A model generated the notes under the pieces. That model was not told the DNA's origin and did no database searches. It saw only the letters and a list, made by a program, of their open reading frames with translations. 64,000 bases of DNA, taken from contig JAEYWK010000167.1 in the NCBI GenBank assembly GCA_023431345.1, positions 1 to 64,000 of the forward strand. Direction: 5' to 3'. This DNA comes from Pseudomonadota bacterium (lineage in GTDB: Bacteria > Myxococcota_A > Polyangia > Polyangiales > Polyangiaceae). The first letter of the stretch is position 1. Each line of letters starts with the position of its first letter. A program made the translations under genes and the position numbers. This document shows, in pieces, positions 36,930 through 45,878 of the stretch.

Positions 36930-37892
36930 TCAGCCAGCGAGGCGAGCCCGTTGGTGTGGCGCCATCAGGTCCGTGAGCGGGCCAAGAGGAATGATACCGG
37001 TCGGGTTGATGTGGGGATGGCTCATGAAGTAGTGCCGCTTGATGTGGTCGAAATTGCAGAACTCGGCCACGCCCGGCGTTTGGTAGAGGTCACGCAGGTA
37101 CGCGAACAGCTCCGGGTAGTCGGCGATGCGCCGCAGATTGCACTTGAAGTGATAGTGATAAACTGCATCGAAGCGTAGCAGCGTCGTGAAGAAGCAAATG
37201 TCCGCCTCCGTCAGGCGCGCGCCAAGCAAGTAGCGCTGATGTCGGAGCCGCTCCTCATAGCCATCGAGCGCGGCGAACAGGTCGCGTACGGCCTCCTCGT
37301 AAGCTGACTGCTTCGTCGCAAAGCCGGCGCGGTACACGCCATTGTTCACCGGGTCGTAAAGCGCGTCGATCTCGCGATCGATCTGCTGCTCCAGATCCCG
37401 CGGACAGAGGTCCACGGAGCGGTCGGCGAATGCCTCGAACTCGCGCGTCAGCATGCGCAAGATCATGCGTGAGTCATTGCAGACGATGGTCTCACTGCGC
37501 TTGTCCCACAGCACGGGCACCGTCACGCGCCCGGTGTAGTCCGGCTTCGCCTTCGTATACACCTCGTGCAGGTAGTTGGCGCCGTTCACGGTATCGGCGA
37601 GCGCGCCTGGGTAATCGGCGAACTGCCAGCCGTTGTCGCCCATGTGGGGGTGCACCACGCTGAGCGAGATCACGCTATCTAGCCGCTTGAGCCGGCGCGC
37701 CAGCAGCGTACGATGGGCCCAGGGGCAGGCCAGGCTCACGTAGAGGTGGTATCGATCCGGCTCCGCCGCGAAGCCATTGGAGCCGCTCGCCAGCACCGTA
37801 TTGTGAAAGCGCGTTTCATCGCGAACGAAGTGACCGCGCTCGTCACTGCCGTACCATTCGTTCATCCAAACGCCGTCGACGAGCTTGCCCAT
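36930..37892 (-). CDS. Glutathionyl-hydroquinone reductase (xi-class GST)
   Basis: 320 residues from ATG 37892, which gives the family's usual start (MGKLVDGVWMNEWY). A GTG at 37958 in the same frame is less likely. The catalytic Cys is Cys56 in ACPWAHR, as in YqjG/PcpF/ECM4 enzymes, which reduce glutathionyl-hydroquinones. VPVLWDKRSETIVCNDS and YHYHFKCNLRRI are also family features. It would protect against quinones, for example from lignin or phenolic breakdown, which suits the plant-degrading character of the window. It follows a helical protein gene on the same strand (69 bases). Confidence 0.92.
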   Translation of the reverse strand: MGKLVDGVWMNEWYGSDERGHFVRDETRFHNTVLASGSNGFAAEPDRYHLYVSLACPWAHRTLLARRLKRLDSVISLSVVHPHMGDNGWQFADYPGALADTVNGANYLHEVYTKAKPDYTGRVTVPVLWDKRSETIVCNDSRMILRMLTREFEAFADRSVDLCPRDLEQQIDREIDALYDPVNNGVYRAGFATKQSAYEEAVRDLFAALDGYEERLRHQRYLLGARLTEADICFFTTLLRFDAVYHYHFKCNLRRIADYPELFAYLRDLYQTPGVAEFCNFDHIKRHYFMSHPHINPTGIIPLGPLTDLMAPHQRARLAG

Positions 37893-37961
37893 CCCGAAAG
37901 CATGCGCGACGCCCGTCCGCCCACCAACGTGGCAAATGTTCGCGGGCGCAGCTGCCACGAT

Positions 37962-38657
37962 TTAGGCGTCGTCGGCGAGCTCGCCCGCCAACTCGGTGAT
38001 GCGCTTTCCGGTCGCCTGCGCTAGAGCCTCGAGATCGCGAAAGGCCGAGGCGTACTCTTTCAGCAGCGCCGCGGCCGCAGGCACGTTGGCGACGTCCATC
38101 ACGCCGTTCGTTTCGAGGGCGGCTTGGACGTCTTTCAGCGCGAGCTCGACGCAGTTCAAGATGACGTAGGCTGCGCGGGCACTCGCGAGGTCCTCATTGG
38201 CCAGCCGATCGAGCGTCTCGCCCAACTCGGCGCGCCGCAGCGCAGGCTCCACGTTCACCATCTCGAAGAAGCGCTGAAACGCGCTGCGCCCGACGCCCCC
38301 GCTCACGTTGCCGGCGTGCTGGCGAACGGTCGCGCATCGAGTGCGTAGATTGTCGATCTGCTGGCGTAGCGCCGCCGCCTTGCCACCTTGTTGAATGTAG
38401 TAGTCGTTGAAGCGCTGGAGCGCGCTGCCGGCCACGCCCGCATCGAAACGGAACCGCGTCACTACCCCCGACACTTCGGCGATGAGCACCTCGTTCTTTC
38501 GCAGCTCCAGCAGCATCGCCTCCACGTCCTTGCGCGCCTGCGGATGGTTCTGTCGGAGATACTCTTTGCCATCGCTGACCGCTTGCACGATCACGACCAC
38601 GTTCTCGATGACCTCTTTCACCAGCCCGATGCCGTCGATCACTTCCTTGATGAGCAT
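37962..38657 (-). CDS. Helical protein of unknown function
   Basis: 231 residues, nearly all predicted helix, with heptad-like stretches (VEAMLLELRKNEVLIAEV, AALRQQIDNLRTRCATVRQHAG, ELALKDVQAALETNG). There is no signal peptide or membrane segment. No family was recognised. It is upstream of the glutathionyl-hydroquinone reductase on the same strand and could be its operon partner. Confidence 0.75.
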   Translation of the reverse strand: MLIKEVIDGIGLVKEVIENVVVIVQAVSDGKEYLRQNHPQARKDVEAMLLELRKNEVLIAEVSGVVTRFRFDAGVAGSALQRFNDYYIQQGGKAAALRQQIDNLRTRCATVRQHAGNVSGGVGRSAFQRFFEMVNVEPALRRAELGETLDRLANEDLASARAAYVILNCVELALKDVQAALETNGVMDVANVPAAAALLKEYASAFRDLEALAQATGKRITELAGELADDA

Positions 38658-38828
38658 CTGTCCTCCTCGGAGGTTCGCTTAAGGGCAATCCCCGAAGGCC
38701 ACCATAGTCATTCCTGCCTGCGCGGGAGCGGGCATCCGGAACGTGGCGCCGGCTGGCGGGCGTGCGCGAGCCCCGGCGAAGCCTTCCGCGTGTTTGCGCA
38801 TCAGGGCGGAGCCGAGTTACGGAGGACC

Positions 38829-39383
38829 ATGGATGAACACCGCACACCCCGGCTTCGCCTCCGGCGCTGGAGGCTCACCGACCGGGAACCCTTTGCGCGG
38901 CTGAACGCTGATCCGCATGTCATGGCGCATTTTCCCGCTCTGCTCGACCGCGCAGCCAGTGACGCGCTGGTGGACCGCATCGAGGCTCACTTCAGCGAGC
39001 ACGGGTTCGGCCCCTGGGCGGTCGAGGTCGACGGCGGAGAGCCGTTCGTGGGGGTCGTCGGACTGGCGCGCGTGCGGTTCGATGCGCATTTTACTCCCGC
39101 CGTCGAGCTCATGTGGCGACTCGCTCGTGCGTCCTGGGGGCGCGGCTACGCGACCGAGGCCGCGCGCGCGGCGAGCCGCATCGCCTTCGAACAGCTGGGG
39201 TTACCCGAAGTCGTGTCGTTCACCGTGCCCGCCAATCAGCGGTCTCGGGCGGTGATGGCGCGCATCGGCATGACGCACGATCCCCGCGACGACTTCGACC
39301 ATCCCCACCTCGCGGTGGGGCATCCGCTGCGGCGACACGTACTCTACCGGCTACCCGCGACCGCCGAGACCCGCGCACGATGA
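38829..39383 (+). CDS. GNAT-family N-acetyltransferase (RimJ/RimL-like)
   Basis: 184 residues from ATG 38829, with GGAGG just upstream. The acetyl-CoA-binding motif is seen in RASWGRGYATEAARAA (about residues 100-117), with TPRLRLRRWRLTDREPFARLNADPHV at the N-terminus and PANQRSRAVMARIGM near the C-terminus, the hallmarks of the RimJ/RimL (Acetyltransf_3) group. It could acetylate a protein N-terminus or a small amine. Its stop overlaps the ATG of the SulP remnant (ATGA). Confidence 0.92.
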   Translation: MDEHRTPRLRLRRWRLTDREPFARLNADPHVMAHFPALLDRAASDALVDRIEAHFSEHGFGPWAVEVDGGEPFVGVVGLARVRFDAHFTPAVELMWRLARASWGRGYATEAARAASRIAFEQLGLPEVVSFTVPANQRSRAVMARIGMTHDPRDDFDHPHLAVGHPLRRHVLYRLPATAETRAR

Positions 39384-39934
39384 CGGGCCCGGCTCGCGGC
39401 TGGCAGCGCTGGCTGCCCGGCATGCAGACGCTGCGAGCGTACCAGCCGCAGTGGCTGCTGAGCGACGTCCTCGCCGGCTTGGTCCTGACCACCATGGTGC
39501 CGGTCGGCATCGCCTATGCGGTAGCCTCGGGAGTGCCGGGGATTTACGGCTTGTACGCGACCATCGCTCCGCTCCTCGCGTAACGCGGTGTTCGGTCCGA
39601 GCCGCATCCTCGTGCTCGGACCAGACTCTTCTCTGGCTACGCTGATTCTCGCTGTCGTGCTGCCGCTGGCGGCCGGCAATCCAGTGAAAGCCGTGTACGT
39701 CGGGATCGCCGTCGTCATTTCGGTGATCGAGTTCCTCGGCGGACGTGCTCGCCGAGGCTCGAGCAATCACTCCGCGAGAATAACGTCGAATTACGCTTCG
39801 CGGAGATGAAAGATCCCGTGAAGGACAAGCTCAAGCGCTTCGAGCTGTTCGACCGCTTCGGCGTCTACTACTCCACGATCGGCGCCGCGGTGGATGCGTA
39901 CCTCGAAGAGCACCAGGTCGACTGGACGCCTTGA
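39380..39934 (+). pseudogene. Decayed SulP-family anion transporter: N-terminal and STAS ends joined
   Basis: From ATG 39380 the protein begins as SulP transporters do (LRAYQPQWLLSDVLAGLVLTTMVPVGIAYAVASGVPGIYGLYATI). At about 39580 the expected GCG-TAC-GCG appears as GCGTAACGCG, one extra base creating TAA. The reading continues in another frame as VFGPSRILVLGPDSSLATL, as expected for the family. After about 39735 the sequence jumps to the C-terminal STAS domain (DVLAE, then LREN, VELRFAEMKDPVKDKLKRFEL, YLEEHQVDW) with another extra base (GAGGCTCGAG for GAGCTCGAG) near 39755. Most of the transmembrane domain is absent. The gene is non-functional unless the assembly is wrong. Confidence 0.85.
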
Positions 39935-40210
39935 ACGCCGTGCGAAATAGGCCAGCGACCTGACGCCGCCCCGCCTCACGAGCCAAGAAGCGCCGTGCAT
40001 CACGGCTCCACCGGACCGCTCTTCGCCCGCGACAATGTGTGCCAGTTGCCCCAAACGCGAGGGAGCTCGGCGCTGGCACAGCCTGCGTCAGACGCCGCGT
40101 AAACTCCAACTTCTTGAGTTGGCGCGGTGCTTGCTGATGTGGGGCGGGACGTTGGCTCGGGCAGGAGGCGCGGGCGAGCACCCTGCATAGGAAGAGAGAG
40201 GTGAGTAGAG
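39935..40210. other. 276-base intergenic region with two small hairpins
   Basis: No gene was recognised. It holds GCCGTG-CAT-CACGGC (39992-40006), placed as a terminator for the SulP remnant, and CCAACT-TCTTG-AGTTGG (40106-40122) upstream of the lipoprotein gene. The latter could be an operator or leader element. Confidence 0.5.
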
Positions 40211-40873
40211 ATGATGAAGCTATCTAGGCGTTTCGGGGCTTTGCTCTTGGTCGCAGCAGCAGCGTCGCTGGCTGGTTGCAGCCAGCGCAACGGGGGCGGC
40301 GGTGACCAGCCGGGTGCGGTAGGCAAGTTAGCGCTACCGCTCACGACTCAAGGTGCTTCGGGCGTCACCTACCGACTGCGTGACGCGACGTTCAACATCA
40401 CCGGCTATTCGTACGGCGTCGGTGGCAGCGGCTGGGGCGGCACGGGTGGCAGCTCCACCACCGTGACGGTGAGCAGCGAAACGGATCCGGACGCCGCTAC
40501 CATCAGCGTGTCGCTGGAAGAGGGCCAGTACGTCGTCGAGCTGCTGCCCGGATGGCATCTCGAGAAGCTCACGTCCGAGGGTGCGGAGGCGGTGGAGGCC
40601 ACGCTGCTTTCCAGCAATCCGCAGTGGGTATGGGTGAATCGGCAATGGACCTCATTCGCCGAGTTTGGGTTTGGCCTCGGCAGTCGTGAGGTCTGGTTGA
40701 ACGGCGAGCTCAACCTCGGTGTCGTGGTCTACGAGGATCCGAGCGAGATTTATGGCGGCGGTGGCTCCGGTGGCGGATTCCCGGGCGGCACCGGCGGCGC
40801 CGGCGGCTTCAGCGTTGCAGGCGGTGGCGGCGCCGCAGCGGCTACCTCCGGCGGAAGCGGGATGGTGCCCTAG
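40211..40873 (+). CDS. Lipoprotein with Gly-rich C-terminus
   Basis: 220 residues. ATG 40211 is followed by a second ATG. The lipobox is LAGC. A short Gly run after the lipid anchor leads to a beta-rich domain (GVTYRLRDATFNITG, ATISVSLEEGQYVVELLPGW) and the last 45 residues are mostly Gly/Ala. VTYRLRDATFNI and YVVELLPGW recall small extracellular beta-domains that bind or display. No family was recognised. A good terminator hairpin follows the stop. Confidence 0.82.
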   Translation: MMKLSRRFGALLLVAAAASLAGCSQRNGGGGDQPGAVGKLALPLTTQGASGVTYRLRDATFNITGYSYGVGGSGWGGTGGSSTTVTVSSETDPDAATISVSLEEGQYVVELLPGWHLEKLTSEGAEAVEATLLSSNPQWVWVNRQWTSFAEFGFGLGSREVWLNGELNLGVVVYEDPSEIYGGGGSGGGFPGGTGGAGGFSVAGGGGAAAATSGGSGMVP

Positions 40874-40891
40874 CGCTGACAGCGTGTCCCC

Positions 40892-40927
40892 AGGTGAGCG
40901 CTGGCCCGTGGGCGCTCACCTTCTTTG
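40892..40927 (+). terminator. Rho-independent-type terminator (perfect 10-bp stem plus T-rich tail)
   Basis: AGGTGAGCGC and GCGCTCACCT form a perfect stem with a 10-base loop, followed by TCTTTGC. It lies 19 bases after the lipoprotein stop and just before the end of the convergent universal stress protein gene. Confidence 0.8.
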
Positions 40928-40935
40928 CAAGGGCG

Positions 40936-41874
40936 CTAGCGGCTGCCGGTCCCCGACGCGAAATTCGGCGGATCGGGTCGCGCTTGCCTCACCGAGAGCA
41001 CGGGGATGGACATGCGGTTGCGCAGAGTCGAGGCGACGCCACGTGTCAGGCGCGGCGCGCCTTGCGGTGGCCCGCTCAAGCCAAGCACCAGCAGGTCGAA
41101 CTCGCCGCGGTCGTTGCAGTCGGTGATGCCGTTGACGACGCCGCCCGCGATCGCCACCTCGCCCGTCGCGGCGATGCCCTGACGTGTGAGCTCTTCCGCC
41201 AGCTCGGCGATGCGCGCGCTGACCTCGCTCGGGACGACCGACGAGCGAACGACCTTCTGCGCGCGATCCACCGTACGCTCGGTTCGCCGCTCTCGTGAAA
41301 CCACGTGCAGCACGTGCACCTGGGCCCCGAAACGCTGCGCGAAGGCGCCGGCCCACGCGATGGACCGGCTAGTCATCGGACCCAGATCGACCGGCACCAA
41401 AATGCGCTCGATCCTATCGGGCCGGTCACGGTCGTGCACGGTGAGCGTCGCGCACTGCGCGAGCGCAGACACCTTCCGCGCGATATCGTCGCGGAATTGC
41501 CAACCCAGGTCAGAGCGCTGGCGCGCCCCGAGCACGATCAAATCGTTGCCCGATACGTCCGTGCGCTCGAGGATGCTGGCGACCGGATCACCGGACACGA
41601 GCCTAGTGGTCGTGGTGTCGGGTCCGCCGAGCCCCTCCACCAACTGCTCTAGGCGCTGGCCTGCGTTGTGGGAGGCCATCAGCTCTTCGACGCGGTCCGC
41701 GTTGGTCTGGAAGCTCCTCAAGCTGCCCGCGCCCTCGGCGTGAAAGACCTCGAGCGCGGCGCCAAAGCGCTTGGCGATCAGGCCCGCGAGCGAGACGGCG
41801 CTCATGATCGGCTGCTCGACGTCGAGCGCACACACGACGCGCTCGATGGTCGGCGCCCCTTCCAAAGGATGCAT
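40936..41874 (-). CDS. Tandem UspA universal stress protein
   Basis: 312 residues from ATG 41874; a GTG at 41886 would add four residues. Two UspA units lie in tandem. The first (about 10-150) contains VVCALDVEQP and DLIVLGARQRSDLGW. The second (about 157-300) contains RILVPVDLG, DLLVLGLSGPPQG and IPVLSVRQ. The GxxG ATP loop is partly kept in the second unit. Such double-domain proteins respond to stress or energy limitation. It is divergent from the small gene at 42020. Confidence 0.93.
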   Translation of the reverse strand: MHPLEGAPTIERVVCALDVEQPIMSAVSLAGLIAKRFGAALEVFHAEGAGSLRSFQTNADRVEELMASHNAGQRLEQLVEGLGGPDTTTTRLVSGDPVASILERTDVSGNDLIVLGARQRSDLGWQFRDDIARKVSALAQCATLTVHDRDRPDRIERILVPVDLGPMTSRSIAWAGAFAQRFGAQVHVLHVVSRERRTERTVDRAQKVVRSSVVPSEVSARIAELAEELTRQGIAATGEVAIAGGVVNGITDCNDRGEFDLLVLGLSGPPQGAPRLTRGVASTLRNRMSIPVLSVRQARPDPPNFASGTGSR

Positions 41875-42019
41875 GGGGAGGGGCACCTTAGCATGCGCGA
41901 GAACGCGGCGATTGACCGCGCGCGGTTACGGTGCGCTTGCGTTCGCTGCGTTCCCGTGGGTTGATGGTGAATTGGCGCGCGCCGTGGGGCTTTCGCCGAC
42001 GACGAAAGCGAGCGCGGAG

Positions 42020-42241
42020 ATGCCGAAGAATGTTCCCGACGAAGTTGTGATCGCAAGGTTGAGCATCGAGGCCGCCCGCACTGCACTCGAGTCGCTGTTT
42101 GAACGGATGCGAGTCATGCCTCGTGCCGAGAAGGTGATCGTGAGCGAAACGGTGCACGAGGCCTGCGAGCGCTTGCAGGCCGCGCAGAACCTGCTGGCCC
42201 AGCTCGAGAGCCTAGTTTCCGCGGGCGACGACGGCCGCTGA
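42020..42241 (+). CDS. Small helical protein, upstream partner of the desaturase gene
   Basis: 73 residues from ATG 42020, which has GCGGAG just upstream; the frame is open further left but without coding character. It is all-helical and charged (SIEAARTALESLFERMR, AEKVIVSETVHEACERLQAAQNLLAQL). The stop is 22 bases before the desaturase start, so the two were probably co-transcribed. No family was recognised. Confidence 0.6.
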   Translation: MPKNVPDEVVIARLSIEAARTALESLFERMRVMPRAEKVIVSETVHEACERLQAAQNLLAQLESLVSAGDDGR

Positions 42242-42519
42242 CCCCGCGACGCAATCCCGCAAGATGACGAGCCCTGTCCTCCGGCGAGCGCTGCGCACGC
42301 CCAGCTATGGCTGGTCGCGTGCAGGCGAGCTTTACGTTCCCACCACGCGCGAAATCCTGAGCGAGTGGGTTTCACGAGTGAACCTGCTGCGCAGCCGAAA
42401 AGCCTGGCTGTCAGTGATGGTTTGGGGCTTCACGCTGGCGCTGCTCGCCTTCGCGGCCGTGTTTCTGGTGCACTACTTCAGCTGGAAGCTGATGCTGGCG
42501 GGCTTTCTCTACGGCATGG

Positions 42520-42534
42520 CAGGGCGAGCGCATC
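42520..42534 (+). repeat. Left terminal inverted repeat of the ISAs1 element
   Basis: CAGGGCGAGCGCATC, identical to the complement of 43754-43768. The 9-bp target duplication ACGGCATGG precedes it (42511-42519). Confidence 0.95.
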
Positions 42535-42605
42535 AAAAGCTGATCAATATCGATCACTTAGCGAGGGGGATCGACAGGTGATCGAGGGCGTGATCGATTG
42601 CCGGA

Positions 42606-43754
42606 GTGCCGAAGAAGCCGACCTCGCCTGCTCTTGACTCGCTGCTCGACGCATTCGGCGAAGTTCCCGACCCTCGAGTAGCGCGAACGCGAGCGCACCC
42701 GCTCGTGAACATCTTGTGCATGGCGTTGCTTGGCGTGATCAGCGGCGCGGACGGCTGGGAAGCGCTCGAACTATTTGCCGAGCACCGCTGCAGCTTCTTC
42801 AAGACATTCCTGGCGATGCCCAAGGGACCTCCGAGCGCCGATACGTTTCGGCGCGTCTTCGAGGCGCTGGAGCCACGAGCTTTTCAGGAAGCGTTTCGCC
42901 GCTGGCTTAGGCCGTTTCTGGGAGACCTCGAGGGCCAAACCATCGCGCTCGACGGCAAGACCTTGCGCGGAGCCCTGGCGCACGCCTCCGGCCACAGTGG
43001 CGCCTTCCACCTCATGCATGTATGGGCCACTGAACAACGCTTGCTCTTGGCCCAGAAGGCCGTCGAAGGTGCTCCTGGAGAGGTCCAAGCAGCGCTGGAG
43101 CTTCTCAAGCTACTCGACCTCAAGGGCGCCACTGTCACAGCGGATGCCAACAGTTGCACGGCAGAAGTGACGGCAGCTGTCCTTGAGGCCCAAGCTCACT
43201 ACGTACTGGCGTTGAAGGGCAACCGGGGCGCGCTGCACAACCACGTCAAGAAGCGCTTCAAGGAGGCGGAGCAGGCTGGCTATCCTGACGCACCGTCCTT
43301 CGAGTCTAGGGACGACGCGCACGGGCGGCTGGAATACCGCATTGTTCGAACTCTACCCTTGGGACACCTTCCGGCCGCGATCAAGGCGCCGTGGACTGGG
43401 CTACAAACTATCGTGCAAATCGATCGGGTACGAGCAACGGATGAGCTGACAGTCCACCGCGCCTACTACGTGACCAGCCATGGTGCCGACCCCAAACCAC
43501 TCGCGGACCGCATCCGCGCTCACTGGAGCATCGAGAATCAACTTCATCACTGCCTCGACGTGAGCTTCGCTGACGACCGGCGGAGCATCCGGAGCAAGAA
43601 TGGCTCACAGAACTTTGCGCTCATCAACCGCTACGCGCTCTCGTTGCTGAAGCGCGACCCCACGAAGATGAGCGTCGCCATGAAACGACGTAAGGCGGCT
43701 TGGAGTGACAGCTACTTCCTCGATGTCCTCAGCACCGGATTCCCGGAGATTTAG
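42606..43754 (+). CDS. ISAs1-family DDE transposase
   Basis: 382 residues from GTG 42606, the first good start inside the element. The N-terminal domain reads PDPRVARTRAHPLVNILCMALLGVISGADGWE, typical of the H-repeat/ISAs1 group. The catalytic core has ALDGKTLRGA (first Asp), VTADANSC (second Asp) and HWSIENQLHHCLDVSFADD (Glu), in the expected order. The frame is complete and reaches exactly to the right inverted repeat, so the enzyme is probably active. Confidence 0.95.
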   Translation: MPKKPTSPALDSLLDAFGEVPDPRVARTRAHPLVNILCMALLGVISGADGWEALELFAEHRCSFFKTFLAMPKGPPSADTFRRVFEALEPRAFQEAFRRWLRPFLGDLEGQTIALDGKTLRGALAHASGHSGAFHLMHVWATEQRLLLAQKAVEGAPGEVQAALELLKLLDLKGATVTADANSCTAEVTAAVLEAQAHYVLALKGNRGALHNHVKKRFKEAEQAGYPDAPSFESRDDAHGRLEYRIVRTLPLGHLPAAIKAPWTGLQTIVQIDRVRATDELTVHRAYYVTSHGADPKPLADRIRAHWSIENQLHHCLDVSFADDRRSIRSKNGSQNFALINRYALSLLKRDPTKMSVAMKRRKAAWSDSYFLDVLSTGFPEI

Positions 43755-43768
43755 ATGCGCTCGCCCTG
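43754..43768 (-). repeat. Right terminal inverted repeat of the ISAs1 element
   Basis: GATGCGCTCGCCCTG, the exact complement of the left end. The second copy of ACGGCATGG follows (43769-43777). The first base is shared with the transposase stop codon. Confidence 0.95.
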
Positions 43769-44705
43769 ACGGCATGGTGTGGCTCGGTACGCACGGTACC
43801 GTTTACCTGCATCGTTACGGCACGCACCGCGCGTTCACGTTCCGAAATCGCTACTACCGCTTCGTATGCCAGAACCTGGCCATCAAGATCGTGCCCGAAG
43901 AGGTGTACATCGTCTCGCATCACGTGCACCACGCTTACTCGGACTTGCCGGGCGATCCGTACAACGCCAGGGCGGGCTGGTTGTACTGCTTTTTGGCCGC
44001 TGACTTGCATCAGCAGATAAATCCGGAGCTGCCGCCGCGGGACTACGCGCGAGTGGCGGGGCTGCTGAAGCACACCGGCCTACGCGCCAACAGCTACGAA
44101 CAGTACGTTACCTGGGGCTCGGTCACGCACCCAGCGCGTCTCCTGACACACTTCCTGCTCAATTGGGGCTTTTGGTACGCCGCTTTCTATCTGCTGGGTG
44201 GCCATGCCTTGGCCACCGCCGTGTTCGGCTGGGCCGCGGTTTGGGCGATCGGCATTCGCGCGCACAACTACGACCTGCACGCAGGCGGCAAAGACAGCCG
44301 GCGCGAAGGTGTGGACTTCGATCGCCAGAGCCTGGCGATCAATCGGCTCTGGCCAGGCCTGGTGGCGGGCGAGTGGCACAACAATCACCACCTGTTTCCG
44401 ACCAGCGTGCAGGCCGGCTTCTTGCCGTGGCAGCCAGATTCTGCCTTCGCCTTCATCCGCCTCTACCGGTTGCTCGGCGGCGTCAGCTCATGGCGCAACC
44501 ATCGCGACAAGTTCTACGAGCGACACTACCGCCCGCACGTGAAGGTCGTGCGAGCGGCACGGCAGCGCGACCGGTGTGCCATCGCCGCCCGAGGCGACGG
44601 CGAGTAGGTGCGACGTGCCCCACGGGCGCATCGCAGCTTGCCTCGCAATCCCGCTTTCTCTCAGTTGCCATCGAATCATAGCCCGCTGCGCGGGCAGCGG
44701 TCGCG

Positions 44706-45748
44706 TCAGCCGCGAACGATGGTGTCGGCGCGCGAAGGCAACAAGGTGGGCCAGACGCTACCGCTCGTTGGGTCGACCAGCAGGGTGTCGGTCTCGTAGA
44801 CCCGTGGCGACCGGTGCAGCAGCAGCAAGGCCCGAAAATACGGCAAACTCTGGTAGCGCTCAGGCCAACGCAGGCGGACCGCGCTCGCGACCTCACGAGC
44901 GTAGCGGCCACTCACGGCGGGGAAGAGGTGGTGCTCGACATGAAAGCCGAAGCCGAGCGTCAACCACTCGATGAAGCGCGGTCCTGAAACGGAGAGCGAG
45001 TTGACCAGCGGATCGTTGATCTTCGTCTGCGGGCTCAGGTTGTGATTCGTGAGGATGAAGCTCATGATGATGGCGTTGCCCACGATCAGCGGCAGCACGA
45101 ACGCGAGCAGGAACGACGCCGGTCCGAGCACGAAGGCCAGCGCGCCGACGAGCAGCCACGCCGCGCCGGCTTCCATCAGGGCCAGGCGATGCTGCGAGCG
45201 GCTCAAAATTCACGGCGGCGCGCCGTCAGCAGCATGTGGCTGCTCTGCACGGTGAACCCGATGAGGAAGCTGAAGGCCCCTCCCCAGCGGCGGCGCCCAG
45301 GCGCCAACCAGTCGGTGACCCGACGCAGCATCGCGCTGCCGCGGTACTCGCTCAGCGTCGGGTAAGTGTCTGGGTCGGTGCCAGCGCGGTTGGTGTTTCC
45401 ATGATGGACCCGGTTGTGCCAAGCCTCCCAGAGCCGCGGTGGCACCGCAAACGGCAAGAACCCGAGGCGCCCGACCAGGCGACGCAGGAAGCGATGACGC
45501 ACGATGGCTCCATGGAGCGCCTCGTGCCCTACGAACGTGAGCCCGGCGAAGCTCGAACCGATCACCATCGAGAGCAGCAGCTCCAGCGGCAGCACTAACC
45601 ATCCCCGCGCGATCGTCAGCGTACCCAGCACGATCACGGCATAGTGGACCGGCAACCACAAGAGCCGCAGCGGCGCGGCTCGAAAGACTTGACTTCTGAG
45701 CGTGGGACGCAGCGCGGCCGCGTAGCTCGAGGTGGTGCGGAGATCCAT
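44706..45748 (-). pseudogene. Second fatty-acid desaturase, split by a one-base frameshift
   Basis: From ATG 45748 the first frame carries membrane helices and two His boxes (GHEALHG, HNRVHHGN) and stops at 45203 (TARRREF then TGA). The rest of the enzyme is open from 45206 in another frame with the third box HVEHHLFP, ending at 44706. The break lies at GAATTTTGAGCC; one more T (GAA TTT TTG AGC) would join the two frames into a protein of about 347 residues. A four-T run makes slippage, sequencing error or a genuine one-base loss all possible. The His-box spacing fits the FA_desaturase superfamily. It is convergent with the interrupted desaturase. Confidence 0.85.
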
Positions 45749-45777
45749 CGATTCACTGTGACCCACGGCGCCGAGCT

Positions 45778-45793
45778 TGCCGTCACGACGGCA
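45778..45793. promoter_or_regulatory. 7-bp inverted repeat upstream of the second desaturase
   Basis: TGCCGTC and GACGGCA flank a two-base centre, 30 bases upstream of the desaturase ATG (minus strand) and downstream of the CotH gene stop. It could be an operator or a short terminator of the CotH gene. Confidence 0.4.
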
Positions 45794-45878
45794 TCACAAC
45801 GCCGACGAGTTGGAGCCGCTTGGCGAGCCGCGGGCCGGCAATGCACCGCTGGACGACGCGCGGAGCGGGCGCAGGAAG

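Larger units (their letters stand above)
42520..43768 (+). mobile_element. Intact ISAs1-family insertion sequence, 1249 bp
   Basis: It is bounded by perfect 15-bp inverted repeats (CAGGGCGAGCGCATC at 42520-42534, its complement at 43754-43768) and flanked by a perfect 9-bp direct repeat ACGGCATGG (42511-42519 and 43769-43777). It contains one uninterrupted transposase gene. ISAs1 elements are known to make 8-10 bp duplications, which fits. Perfect repeats and an open transposase indicate recent insertion. Confidence 0.95.
42264..44607 (+). pseudogene. Fatty-acid desaturase (delta-9/SCD type) interrupted by an ISAs1-type element
   Basis: The left part (42264-42519) reads into membrane helices (WGFTLALLAFAAVFLVHYF). 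The right part resumes after the target duplication (43778) and reads to TAG 44607. Removing 42520-43777 restores one continuous frame (GFLYGMVWLGTHGTVYLHRYG), giving a 361-residue enzyme. All three His boxes lie in the right part: HRYGTHR, HHVHH and HNNHH. Such di-iron enzymes desaturate acyl-CoA or acyl-lipids. With the element in place the left frame stops at 42579-42581 inside it, and the right part has no start of its own, so no functional desaturase is expected. Confidence 0.93.

Noticed and set aside
39776..39814. 8-bp inverted repeat CTCCGCGA / TCGCGGAG
   Set aside because: It lies inside the conserved STAS coding remnant, so it is better explained by codons than by a regulatory role.
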